A stretch of DNA of 64,000 nt, taken from positions 25,026,336-25,090,335 of the forward strand of contig NW_022881614.1 of the NCBI RefSeq assembly GCF_003369915.1. The letters run 5' to 3'. The notes under the pieces were generated by a model. That model made no database searches, was not told the origin of the DNA, and saw nothing but the letters and a program-made list of their open reading frames with translations. A program made the position numbers and the translations under genes. Shown here piece after piece: positions 32,467 through 43,992 of the stretch; within the stretch, counting starts at the first letter, position 1; each line of letters starts with the position of its first letter. The DNA comes from Drosophila miranda. Taxonomy: Eukaryota > Arthropoda > Insecta > Diptera > Drosophilidae.

Positions 32467-33876
32467 TGTAATGTGTCCCGGTGTTCTGGTGTGGTAGCTT
32501 TCGAGACGCATTCCACAAACTAGACAACTTGCATAGATGTTATGGTTAGCACTGTGTGGGATCTTTCGGCTAGGGCTCGTCGGATGGGGGGATCTTTCAG
32601 TTGTTCCAGCTAAACACATACAAGAGATTCTGGTGCTAACCTGGCCGTTAGGTGTTATACAAATCAAATCAATAGTGCCATATGCATCGCCTCACGGAGT
32701 TAGGTCTTGTAATCTCCGCGTTTACCCACCCTACCATGTTAACTCTGCTCGCCTATTTCTTGTGTTAACCCTTAAACCTCTATATGTTCCCCCTTCCCAA
32801 TACCCCTGTATAGTTATTCTACTCCAATTTCATGTTGATCAATCTTCAGTGTAATTTTAATTTTTAACTCCACTCCAACTAACAACCATCCTCAGCATCA
32901 CCTCAAATCTTCATAACATCTTATTTATCTACAGTTACAGCAACTTAATTTTAGGGGTTTTTTTATATATATAAAGAGGAGAAAAGTTTAGAAGAACAAA
33001 TCAAATAATAAGCAAAGCGGTGTTTTTCTTACTTTTAGTGGTAGCTTACGTTTGGTTTTCCATCGCTGCAACAGGCCTGCATGCATTGATGTGTCCTAGA
33101 TTAGATTATAATGTACAAAATTTAAATGCAAAAAAAATAATAATAATAGCAATAGTAGCTACGGTTGAATTCAGTGTGTGTGTCAATCCTTTTCCTTGAA
33201 GACATCCGATATGGATATGTCTGTGCCTATCCAGGCCACGACATAGAATTTCAGAGGCAACTGTATGTCCTCTGCCAAGGTCAAAAATAAGGTTGATCGC
33301 AAATTTTCGTTGTGCGGCAGAAGTTTGACCTCCGTTGGATAACTTTCGTCAATATTGAATTACACTGGAGAAACCAAGATCGACTGGCAAAGCTCAGACC
33401 CCTTTTGGCGAAGAAAAATTTTATCAGCCACATGTCAAAGCGGGGGGTTATGTAATTACCGTTTGGGGCTTGAAACCGGGTTTATCTTTGGAGAACCACA
33501 GATTTTTCGGCTTTTCAGCACACTGATCTTAATTTTTTTTGGGGCAGCTTGGCATGTGCACCCTACTTTCGACGATTTTTTGATTTAAATTTTTCTTTTT
33601 TTTTTCAGACACGTGTATAACCTTTTATTCTTTTCTTTTCTTTTATCTCGCCGTACCACCAAACTGACCTTCCACAATTTAGTTCCATGGATTGAATGAT
33701 CCAGCGCTTGAGCTTTGATTTTGTTTCTTCATCCCATTCTAAAGCACAAGGGCTAGATAACCCAAAGCTCGCTCTCTCGTCAAAAGCTTTCGCTTTATTC
33801 CCGTTTATTCCCTTGCATGCAGATAAGCTACAGCTTTGTGCACACAAATAAGTCCATCCAAATATGGGCCGTCACA
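32467..33876 (-). repeat. Type I LTR (i), outer left
   Basis: About 1.41 kb; TGTGACGGCC...CATTACA on the minus strand. Lacks the small deletion shared by LTRs (ii) and (iii). Confidence 0.88.
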
Positions 33877-33935
33877 CCACAGGTTATTTTTAAGCTGTTC
33901 TACTTGTTCAAAGTAAGCTGGAAAACGGTCATCTT

Positions 33936-36900
33936 TTAAGTTACGCACTTTTGTAGGTCTTTGGCATGGAACTTTCCTATCTGTTGACCATCTTCTTCTA
34001 ATTCATAACAGTGGTTACCAAACTTTCGAACTACAGTTGCCTTCAAGAATTTAGGAGCTAATTTTGCATTAAATGCCTCGATCTTGTTACTTTGGGCAAA
34101 GTTTCGTCTATAGACGTGTTCGCCGAGTTCGAACGTAACGTATCTTGTGCGCAAATCGTACGTCCTCTTATTGGTTTGATATGCCTTACTGATGTTTTCC
34201 ATGATCTTGTTTCTAACAATTTGCAGTTTGTCTGTAGTAAAAATATTCTCGCCCTCTTTAAGCATTTCTATCCTCCTCAGCAATTCATAGTTGTCTGCGT
34301 GCGTTATCATATGATTACCAAACAACGCAAAATATGGTGAAAATCCTATTGCGGCATGATGTGAAGATCTCAAGGCGAAGGATATCTCACCGAGCTTATC
34401 GTCCCATAGCCGTTGGTCTTTCCCTAGATAAGCCCTGATACCAGATATAATTGATCTATTAAGGCGCTCTGAGGCATTAGCCTGTGGACTGTAAATTGCA
34501 GTAAACATATGCTTTATCCCATACTTCTGCATGAATGCCTGAAATATATTCGACTTGAACTGGCTTCCGTTATCAGTTACTATAACTTCAGGTATACCGA
34601 ATACATGGAATATATTTGTTTTTAAGAATTCTATAATAAGGTCTGCAGTGAATTTCTTCAACGGCTTCAAAAAATAAAACTTTGTTAGGTGGTCCAAAAC
34701 AACAAATACTCCTATATTTCCCTGCTTTGATCGAGGGTAAGATCCTAAGAAATCCATATAGACCCGTTGGAATGGTCGCTCAGAGACTACAGGATTTCCC
34801 ATTGGAGGCTTGAGAGTTATGTTTGGGGCTTTCACTTGTTTGCAAACTTCACATCTCGCAATAAATTCTTTGACGTCTTTTATCATATTTGGCCAAAAAA
34901 GATTTCGACGAAGCTTTTCCAACGTTTTTCCAATGCCACCATGAGAACTATGAGGAGGCGCGTGTGCATTATACAATACAGACTGTGTCAATTCTGATGG
35001 TACCCAAAGTTTCCAGCAGTTTGACTCTGACACTGAGTCTCCTTGGTAAAACTGAGTTCGCCTGTAAATGTAACGATCTACAATTTTCAAGTCTGGCAAA
35101 CGGCTTTGATTCTCTGTAATTGTATCTTTTAACTTGGTATAGCTATTGGACCAGAAGTGAGGCGATTGTAGGTCGACTTCAGGCAACACCACTTCTATTT
35201 CGCTTATCTCTTCAGTTGGTAGTCGAGAAAGGGCATCTGGGACTATGTTCAAGCTTCCTTTTCTGTGTTCTATTTCAAAATTAAAATGCTGCAGTTTTAG
35301 TGCCCATCTAGCTAGTCTGCCATTCAAGTCTGCCTGCCTCATAAGCCATTTTAAACTAGCGTGGTCCGTTATGACTTTGAACTCCAGACCCTCTACATAC
35401 TCCCTAAATTTCTCTATGCTCAATACTGCAGCTAAACACTCCAATTCGGTTACACAGTATTTTTGTTGGGCTTGATTTAGCTTATAAGAAAAATATGCAA
35501 TTGGCCGTTCTATGCCATCTTCGTCCAACTGGGCCAGGACTCCACCGACACCGATATTGGATGCATCGCATTGAATTATAAACGGTTTCTCGAAATTGGG
35601 TGTGACTAATAACGGTGCTGAGGTTAATCGATGTTTTACCTCTTCAAAGGCTTGTTGTGCATCCTCAGTCCATTGAAAAGACTTAACCTTCTTGGTCAAG
35701 TCTGTGAGTGGTGCTGTCAGGGATGCATAATTTTCTATAAATCGGCGATACCAACCCGCATATCCCAGAAACTTTCTGAGTTCTTTCACCGAACGAGGTG
35801 GGAGCAAATTTCTGATGGCGGAGACCTTTTCTGTATCTACCTTAATGCAACCTTTACCTATCACATAACCAAGATAACGAACTTCAGGAACACACCAGCG
35901 ACATTTGTCTAAGTTCAACGTCAGGCCTGCATTTCTCAACACAGTGGACATTTCTGTCAACAGTCCAAGGTGATCTTCAAATGTTTCACTAACTAACAAC
36001 AAATCATCAAGATAGACAAAGACTCTATTCTTGAAATGGGGTAGAATAATCATGTCCATTAATCGACACATTGTTTGTGCAGCGTTCGTAAGTCCAAAAG
36101 GCATGACTCTGATTCTATACAAAGGGCGATTTGGTACAGTGAAGGCTGTTAGATCTCTACAAGATTCTTTCAGATTTATTTGCCAAAAGGCGTGCTTCAG
36201 ATCTAAAGATGAAATAAATTCTGCTTTCGGTAACCTCGATAAAATACCATTTATCTTGGGTTGTGGATAAGCATCCTTTATCGTCACTAAGTTGACCTTG
36301 CGTGAATCTAGACACATACGAAATCTGATACCCTTTTGTACTACTGAAACGGGACTATTCAAGAACAAGTTGGCGGGGCTACTTCTATGACTCCTAAACT
36401 AAGCATATCATCGATTTCCGCATGAATCCGTTTTTCCACAGCCGGGGATACTGAAAAATATCTCTGTTTTATTGGTTTTGCCGATGGAATTAATTCGATT
36501 GAATGCTCTAACATGGACGTTTTCCCCAAGCCTTCCGTATTAAAATCTGGGAACAAGGCCACAACCTTTTCCATGCGTTGTTGTTGCTCGGCATTTAACA
36601 ATTCTGGCAATTCAATCTCATTTATTGACAAAGTTTTCGCTAGTTTCTCCATCAGGCCAAAAGTATTCCAAAAATTCATTCCCAGATAAAGGTTTTGTTT
36701 CAAATCAGGAATTATATATAAGGTTAACAATCTAGTCTGATTCCTAAAGCTTACTTTAGTTTCTACGTAACCAAGAATGTTGTATTTTTGTCCTCCAGCT
36801 GTTTCAACTTGCGACTTGCTTGCAATATAGGGCCTATTCTTGCTTATAAATTCCTTTGCAGCTTCCCCACTAAGGTATGAAACTGATGCACCAGAATCTA

Positions 36901-37003
36901 ATAATCCTCCATAAGTCTTACCAAATATATCTATTTCTACAAATGGTCTAATATCCTTTTTTATATCAACAATCGAATCTAGACTCAGCGATATACCCCT
37001 CAT
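33936..37003 (-). pseudogene. Type I pol, copy a: protease, RT, RNase H, integrase
   Basis: The first segment (36359-37003) has protease LLDSGASVSYLSG and the start of RT. The second (33936-36368) has RT YLDDLLLV with MPFGLTNAAQ, RNase H IQCDASNIGVGG and TDHASLKWL. Its integrase has HGGIGKTLEKLRRNLFWP, CEVCKQVK, MDFLGSYPRSKQG, TDNGSQFKSN and ASERLNRS, ending KDLQKCVT. Near 36360 a G-to-A change (stop) plus a one-base deletion breaks the frame. Compared with copy c, the ancestral codon there is Trp. Otherwise about 1,020 codons are open, so decay is recent. No env follows; the LTR begins 59 bp after the stop. Confidence 0.9.
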
Positions 37004-37197
37004 TCTATCTTTAACTTTTCTTATAGTGTTACGAAAACGAACGGTATTTCTCTTAGTTCGGACACAACTGGGTTTTTTAACTAAATCGCTACCAAATATT
37101 TTTTCTCTTATTTCTTCATAGTTTCGAAGTCTTATATGATACGGGACTATTGGATATAATTTACCTTGAATATTTTTAGAATTTAAATATTTAGGAT

Positions 37198-38754
37198 TTA
37201 TATTGACTTTCGGACAGTAAGAAGAAGAATGCTCTTTATATAATGTTGAGGATTTGAGCGGTAACTGCTGTTCTTGTTGCCGCTCAACCGTCGGTTTTCC
37301 TGACAGGTTTCACAATTTGGTCTTATTATATTTTCAGCTCCGCAACCTAAGCAAAATATCTTCTTATCAGATTGGCAATCTACGTGTTTATGGCCAAACC
37401 TGCGACAATTCCAGCATTGAATCTCTTCTAAGGCTCTAGTTCTTTTTAGTTCGCAAATTTCTTGCTCTCCTAGATGGTTATCTGAACGTTCTTGGTCATA
37501 CTCCAATGCATTAATTTGCTTTCGTGTGTTTGCTTTCGGGTTAGCGGTGTTATACTCCTCACTAAAAGCTTCTCGTCTAAGGACTAATTTTCTCAACTGG
37601 CTAACCGAATTGATTTCTATATAGAACAACTCCTTTCTCATAAACGGTCTCAGATTTCGTTTCAGAATTGACGTTAGTTGACTCTCGCTAATAGGGTATT
37701 GTAAGCGATCTACTAAATGCATAACTCCGTTATGAAATTCATCAAAACTTTCGCTGATTTGCTGCTTGCGATCTCTTATCAATTCTCTCACGTCATCGTC
37801 AGATAGCGGTTCAAGAAAATAGGAATTCAGCGACTTACAAAGATCGGACCAGTTTACTTTGTCTACAGTGCGTCTGTATCTCCAGAACCATTCACTTGCT
37901 CGGCCACTAAAGAGAATATGAATGTGTTCGCACAACACTTCAAAGTTTCCTCGTAAGCTATCATTTGTCAAAGCTGTAATCATGTATATGAACTTCCCTA
38001 CCGGCATACCATTGCGTGAGCCATTATACTGCACTTTCCAGCTACTAATCAAATTTGCTACTTTTCCCACATCGCGACTTAGATTGAAACTACCATTTCT
38101 CTCCGGTAGATTGTTACTATTTCTATATTCATTGGGTATGAAGGTGGGTACGTCTCTTTCTAGATTAAGTGACGAAGCTCTAGTAGTTCTTCTTCCCCAA
38201 TCAGGTTCATTGTTATTTCCATTATCATCTGTATTGGTATGGAAGTTAGGTATTGCATTCGTTCGAGACAGTTCCGAGATCATGGAATGCATTTGACTAA
38301 TTTGCGAAGTTATTCGATGGTCTACCTGTGATAATATTCTCTGCTCTAAGAAACCTACATCTTGGTTTGGGTTATCCGCAGAAGCAGAATTAGACAATAC
38401 GTTACTGTTATCCTCGAGATCTACTATCTCATTTGATTGCTGCGACTGTCTCTTTTTCTTCTTTTGACTATTAGTTAACAGAATCCTCTCCAAACTATTT
38501 GTTTCCAGGTTCAGATTGTGGTCGGCAACATTTTCGGAAAGAACCTCTAATAAACTGTTTCTTGTAACATTGTTTTGACATGTTGGGCAAGATCGCGACT
38601 TATCAAGCCAATTCAAAATGCATGTTCTATGGGAAATATGTTTACATCGTGTTATGAGTTTTAAATCCAATGAAATCATTGGGTGTGAACAGACTCTGCA
38701 AACCTGTTCATTATTTGTGGATGTGGTCATATCTAAGCTTCGTCTTACGGCCAT
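37198..38754 (-). CDS. Type I Gag with N-terminal RING-H2 finger, copy a
   Basis: 518 residues from the first ATG (38754). An N-terminal RING-H2 has C19, C22, C37, H39, H42, C45, C56 and C59 (38578-38700). A polar linker with KKKKRQSQQ follows, then a capsid-like helical region (for example ISSWKVQYNGSRNGMPVGKF and FSGRASEWFWRYRR). At the C-terminus are a CCHC knuckle (CWNCRRFGHKHVDC) and a second zinc motif (CLGCGAENIIRPNCETC). Gag normally packages RNA; a RING suggests ubiquitin-ligase-type activity or zinc-mediated assembly (inference). Copy a lost the stop used in copy b and runs 14 residues further. The pol frame overlaps the gag end in the -1 frame. Confidence 0.85.
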   Translation of the reverse strand: MAVRRSLDMTTSTNNEQVCRVCSHPMISLDLKLITRCKHISHRTCILNWLDKSRSCPTCQNNVTRNSLLEVLSENVADHNLNLETNSLERILLTNSQKKKKRQSQQSNEIVDLEDNSNVLSNSASADNPNQDVGFLEQRILSQVDHRITSQISQMHSMISELSRTNAIPNFHTNTDDNGNNNEPDWGRRTTRASSLNLERDVPTFIPNEYRNSNNLPERNGSFNLSRDVGKVANLISSWKVQYNGSRNGMPVGKFIYMITALTNDSLRGNFEVLCEHIHILFSGRASEWFWRYRRTVDKVNWSDLCKSLNSYFLEPLSDDDVRELIRDRKQQISESFDEFHNGVMHLVDRLQYPISESQLTSILKRNLRPFMRKELFYIEINSVSQLRKLVLRREAFSEEYNTANPKANTRKQINALEYDQERSDNHLGEQEICELKRTRALEEIQCWNCRRFGHKHVDCQSDKKIFCLGCGAENIIRPNCETCQENRRLSGNKNSSYRSNPQHYIKSILLLTVRKSI

Positions 38755-39223
38755 GGTGCACACACAAATCAATCTTTAAGAATTTTACCGAATAAATGCT
38801 CGAAAATGTCAAATTCACTTCAAAAATAAACTATACGGATCAAGGGTATTGAGATTTGGAACATACAAAGATTATGGCAATACATATCACACCATGACTT
38901 GTTCCCAAAATATACTGTTAAAAAAAAAATATTGTCTTCAACACGAGCTGAAGCTTCAGAAAAAAAATATACCAATTGTACCGGGCAGCAAGATTTAATG
39001 ACTAGCATTCTAAATCTTAAAGATTTCCACAGACATTAATACAATTTTCTTCCACTTAGCTCCTGGCACGCATATAGACCCGATGCTCCCTCATCGTTTC
39101 GGACAGAATGGACTGTGACTTGCACCAACCATTGCAGTTTTCCAGAAAGGAAACAAAAGCAAAAATTCTATATGCTGACAATAACTGAGACACAAAGTTT
39201 TGTTACGGTTGTTGTTGTATCGT
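38755..39223 (-). other. Type I leader, copy a
   Basis: About 470 bp between primer site and gag ATG, without a supported gene. It likely holds packaging signals. Repeated at 45508-45976 and 57974-58442. Confidence 0.5.
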
Positions 39224-39241
39224 GCCCCACGTTGGGCGCCA
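39224..39241 (-). other. Primer-binding site, type I copy a
   Basis: TGGCGCCCAACGTGGGGC on the minus strand, complementary to the tRNA-Lys 3' end, four bases from the LTR. Confidence 0.9.
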
Positions 39242-39245
39242 CTTT

Positions 39246-40628
39246 TGTAATGTGTCCCGGTGTTCTGGTGTGGTAGCTTTCGAGACGCATTCCACAAACT
39301 AGACAACTTGCATAGATGTTATGGTTAGCACTGTGTGGGATCTTTCGGCTAGGGCTCGTCGGATGGGGGGATCTTTCAGTTGTTCCAGCTAAACACATAC
39401 AAGAGATTCTGGTGCTAACCTGGCCGTTAGGTGTTATACAAATCAAATCAATAGTGCCATATGCATCGCCGCACGGAGTTAGGTCTTGTAATCTCCGCGT
39501 TTACCCACCCTATATGTTAACCCTCAAACCTCTATACGTTCCCCCTTCCCAATACCCCTGTATAGTTATTCTACTCCAATTTCATGTTGATCAATCTTCA
39601 GTGTATTTTCATATTTTAACTCCACTCCAACTAACAACCATCCTCAGCATCACCTCAAATCTTCATAACATCTTATTTATCTACAGTTACAGCAACTTAA
39701 TTTTAGGGGTTTTTTTATATATATAAAGAGGAGAAAAGTTTAGAAGAACAAATCAAATAATAAGCAAAGCGGTGTTTTTCTTACTTTTAGTGGTAGCTTA
39801 CGTTTGGTTTTCCATCGCTGCAACAGGCCTGCATGCATTGATGTGTCCTAGATTAGATTATAATGTACAAAATTTAAATGCAAAAAAAATAATAATAATA
39901 GCAATAGTAGCTACGGTTGAATTCAGTGTGTGTGTCAATCCTTTTCCTTGAAGACATCCGATATGGATATGTCTGTGCCTATCCAGGCCACGACATAGAA
40001 TTTCAGAGGCAACTGTATGTCCTCTGCCAAGGTCAAAAATAAGGTTGATCGCAAATTTTCGTTGTGCGGCAGAAGTTTGACCTCCGTTGGATAACTTTCG
40101 TCAATATTGAATTACACTGGAGAAACCAAGATCGACTGGCAAAGCTCAGACCCCTTTTGGCGAAGAAAAATTTTATCAGCCACATGTCAAAGCGGGGGGT
40201 TATGTAATTACCGTTTGGGGCTTGAAACCGGGTTTATCTTTGGAGAACCACAGATTTTTCGGCTTTTCGGCACACTGATCTTAATTTTTTTTGGGGCAGC
40301 TTGGCATGTGCACCCTACTTTCGACGATTTTTTGATTTAAATTTTTCTTTTTTTTTTCAGACAGGTGTATAACCTTTTATTCTTTTCTTTTCTTTTATCT
40401 CGCCGTACCACCAAACTGACCTTCCACAATTTAGTTCCATGGATCGAATGATCCAGCGCTTGAGCTTTGATTTTGTTTCTTCATCCCATTCTAAAGCACA
40501 AGGGCTAGATAACCCAAAGCTCGCTCTCTCGTCAAAAGCTTTCGCTTTATTCCCGTTTATTCCCTTGCATGCAGATAAGCTACAGCTTTGTGCACACAAA
40601 TAAGTCCATCCAAATATGGGCCGTCACA
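39246..40628 (-). repeat. Type I LTR (ii), shared by copies a and b
   Basis: About 1.38 kb. It carries a roughly 29-bp deletion near 39512 also present in LTR (iii) but absent from (i), (iv) and (v). Confidence 0.88.
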
Positions 40629-40687
40629 CCACAGGTTATTTTTAAGCTGTTCTACTTGTTCAAAGTAAGCTGGAAAACGGTCATCTT

Positions 40688-43600
40688 TTAAGTTACGCAC
40701 TTTTGTAGGTCTTTGGCATGGAACTTTCCTATCTGTTGACCATCTTCTTCTAATTCATAACAGTGGTTACCAAACTTTCGAACTACAGTTGCCTTCAAGA
40801 ATTTAGGAGCTAATTTTGCATTAAATGCCTCGATCTTGTTACTTTGGGCAAAGTTTCGTCTATAGACGTGTTCGCCGAGTTCGAACGTAACGTATCTTGT
40901 GCGCAAATCGTACGTTCTCTTATTGGTTTGATATGCCTTACTGATGTTTTCCATGATCTTGTTTCTAACAATTTGCAGTTTGTCTGTAGTAAAAATATTC
41001 TCGCCCTCTTTAAGCATTTCTATCCTCCTCAGCAATTCATAGTTGTCTGCGTGCGTTATCATATGATTACCAAACAACGCAAAATATGGTGAAAATCCTA
41101 TTGCGGCATGATGTGAAGATCTCAAGGCGAAGGATATCTCACCGAGCTTATCGTCCCATAGCCGTTGGTCTTTCCCTAGATAAGCCCTGATACCAGATAT
41201 AATTGATCTATTAAGGCGCTCTGAGGCATTAGCCTGTGGACTGTAAATTGCAGTAAACATATGCTTTATCCCATACTTCTGCATGAATGCCTGAAATATA
41301 TTCGACTTGAACTGGCTTCCGTTATCAGTTACTATAACTTCAGGTATACCGAATACATGGAATATATTTGTTTTTAAGAATTCTATAATAAGGTCTGCAG
41401 TGAATTTCTTCAACGGCTTCAAAAAATGAAACTTTGTTAGGTGGTCCAAAACAACAAATACTCCTATATTTCCCTGCTTTGATCGAGGGTAAGATCCTAA
41501 GAAATCCATATAGACCCGTTGGAATGGTCGCTCAGAGACTACAGGATTTCCCATTGGAGGCTTGAGAGTTATGTTTGGGGCTTTCACTTGTTTGCAAACT
41601 TCACATATCGCAATAAATTCTTTGACGTCTTTTATCATATTTGGCCAAAAAAGATTTCGACGAAGCTTTTCCAACGTTTTTCCAATGCCACCATGAGAAC
41701 TATGAGGAGGCGCGTGTGCATTATACAATACAGACTGTGTCAATTCTGATGGTACCCAAAGTTTCCAGCAGTTTGACTCTGACACTGAGTCTCCTTGGTA
41801 AAACTGAGTTCGCCTGTAAATGTAACGATCTACAATTTTCAAGTCTGGCAAACGGCTTTGATTCTCTGTAATTGTATCTTTTAACTTGGTATAGCTATTG
41901 GACCAGAAGTGAGGCGATTGTAGGTCGACTTCAGGCAACACCACTTCTATTTCGCTTATCTCTTCAGTTGGTAGTCGAGAAAGGGCATCTGGGACTATGT
42001 TCAAGCTTCCTTTTCTGTGTTCTATTTCAAAATTAAAATGCTGCAGTTTTAGTGCCCATCTAGCTAGTCTGCCATTCAAGTCTGCCTGCCTCATAAGCCA
42101 TTTTAAACTAGCGTGGTCCGTTATGACTTTGAACTCCAGACCCTCTACATACTCCCTAAATTTCTCTATGCTCAATACTGCAGCTAAACACTCCAATTCG
42201 GTTACACAGTATTTTTGTTGGGCTTGATTTAGCTTATAAGAAAAATATGCAATTGGCCGTTCTATGCCATCTTCGTCCAACTGGGCCAGGACTCCACCGA
42301 CACCGATATTGGATGCATCGCATTGAATTATAAACGGTTTCTCGAAATTGGGTGTGACTAATAACGGTGCTGAGGTTAATCGATGTTTTACCTCTTCAAA
42401 GGCTTGTTGTGCATCCTCAGTCCATTGAAAAGACTTAACCTTCTTGGTCAAGTCTGTGAGTGGTGCTGTCAGGGATGCATAATTTTCTATAAATCGGCGA
42501 TACCAACCCGCATATCCCAGAAACTTTCTGAGTTCTTTCACCGAACGAGGTGGGAGCAAATTTCTGATGGCGGAGACCTTTTCTGTATCTACCTTAATGC
42601 AACCTTTACCTATCACATAACCAAGATAACGAACTTCAGGAACACACCAGCGACATTTGTCTAAGTTCAACGTCAGGCCTGCATTTCTCAACACAGTGGA
42701 CATTTCTGTCAACAGTCCAAGGTGATCTTCAAATGTTTCACTAACTAACAACAAATCATCAAGATAGACAAAGACTCTATTCTTGAAATGGGGTAGAATA
42801 ATCATGTCCATTAATCGACACATTGTTTGTGCAGCGTTCGTAAGTCCAAAAGGCATGACTCTGAATCTATACAAAGGGCGATTTGGTACAGTGAAGGCTG
42901 TTAGATCTCTACAAGATTCTTTCAGATTTATTTGCCAAAAGGCGTGCTTCAGATCTAAAGATGAAATAAATTCTGCTTTCGGTAACCTCGATAAAATACC
43001 ATTTATCTTGGGTTGTGGATAAGCATCCTTTATCGTCACTAAGTTGACCTTGCGTGAATCTAGACACATACGAAATCTGATACCCTTTTGTACTACTGAA
43101 ACGGGACTACTTCAAGAACAAGTTGGCGGTGCTACTTCTATGACTCCTAAACTAAGCATATAATCGATTTCCGCATGAATCCGTTTTTCCACAGCCGGGG
43201 ATACTGAAAAATATCTCTGTTTTATTGGTTTTGCCGATGGAAGTAATTCGATTGAATGCTCTAACATGGACGTTTTCCCCAAGCCTTCCGTATTAAAATC
43301 TGGGAACAAGGCCACAACCTTTTCCATGCGTTGTTGTTGCTCGGCATTTAACAATTCTGGCAATTCAATCTCATTTATTGACAAAGTTTTCGCTAGTTTC
43401 TCCATCAGGCCAAAAGTATTCCAAAAATTCATTCCCAGATAAAGGTTTTGTTTCAAATCAGGAATTATATATAAGGTTAACAATCTAGTCTGATTCCTAA
43501 AGCTTACTTTAGTTTCTACGTAACCAAGAATGTTGTATTTTTGTCCTCCAGCTGTTTCAACTTGCGACTTGCTTGCAATATAGGGCCTATTCTTGCTTAT

Positions 43601-43756
43601 AAATTCCTTTGCAGCTTCCCCACTAAGGTATGAAACTGATGCACCAGAATCTAATAATCCTCCATAAGTCTTACCAAATATATCTATTTCTACAAATGGT
43701 CTAATATCCTTTTTTATATCAACAATCGAATCTAGACTCAGCGATATACCCCTCAT
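40688..43756 (-). pseudogene. Type I pol, copy b
   Basis: The same domains as copy a in one frame of about 1,023 codons, interrupted only by TGA at 43112-43114 (Trp in copy c). Protease DSG is at residues 36-38 of the first segment and RT YLDD at about residues 102-105 of the second. Integrase is complete with its HHCC and D, D, E motifs. Copy a shows the same G-to-A change plus an extra deletion, so b is closer to their common ancestor. Confidence 0.9.
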
Positions 43757-43992
43757 TCTATCTTTAACTTTTCTTATAGTGTTACGAAAACGAACGGTAT
43801 TTCTCTTAGTTCGGACACAACTGGGTTTTTTAACTAAATCGCTACCAAATATTTTTTCTCTTATTTCTTCATAGTTTCGAAGTCTTATATGATACGGGAC
43901 TATTGGATATAATTTACCTTGAATATTTTTAGAATTTAAATATTTAGGATTTATATTGACTTTCGGACAGTAAGAAGAAGAATGCTCTTTAT

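Larger units (their letters stand above)
32467..40628 (-). mobile_element. Type I gypsy element, copy a
   Basis: 3' LTR 32467-33876, internal region 33877-39245, 5' LTR 39246-40628, read on the minus strand. The primer site TGGCGCCCAACGTGGGGC (minus, 39224-39241) is a full 18-nt match to Drosophila tRNA-Lys. Gag and pol are present but pol is broken. The 5' LTR doubles as the 3' LTR of copy b. Confidence 0.88.

Noticed and set aside
34092-36270. Plus-strand frames opposite type I pol (and their repeats in copies b and c)
   Set aside because: Shadows of the minus-strand pol gene; no independent support.
39224-39241. tRNA-Lys 3'-end sequence as a tRNA gene
   Set aside because: Only 18 nt match and they sit beside LTRs; these are primer-binding sites.
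39316-39726. 136-codon frame repeated at 46069-46479
   Set aside because: Lies entirely in type I LTRs; recurrence reflects LTR copies, and indels break it in LTRs (i) and (v).
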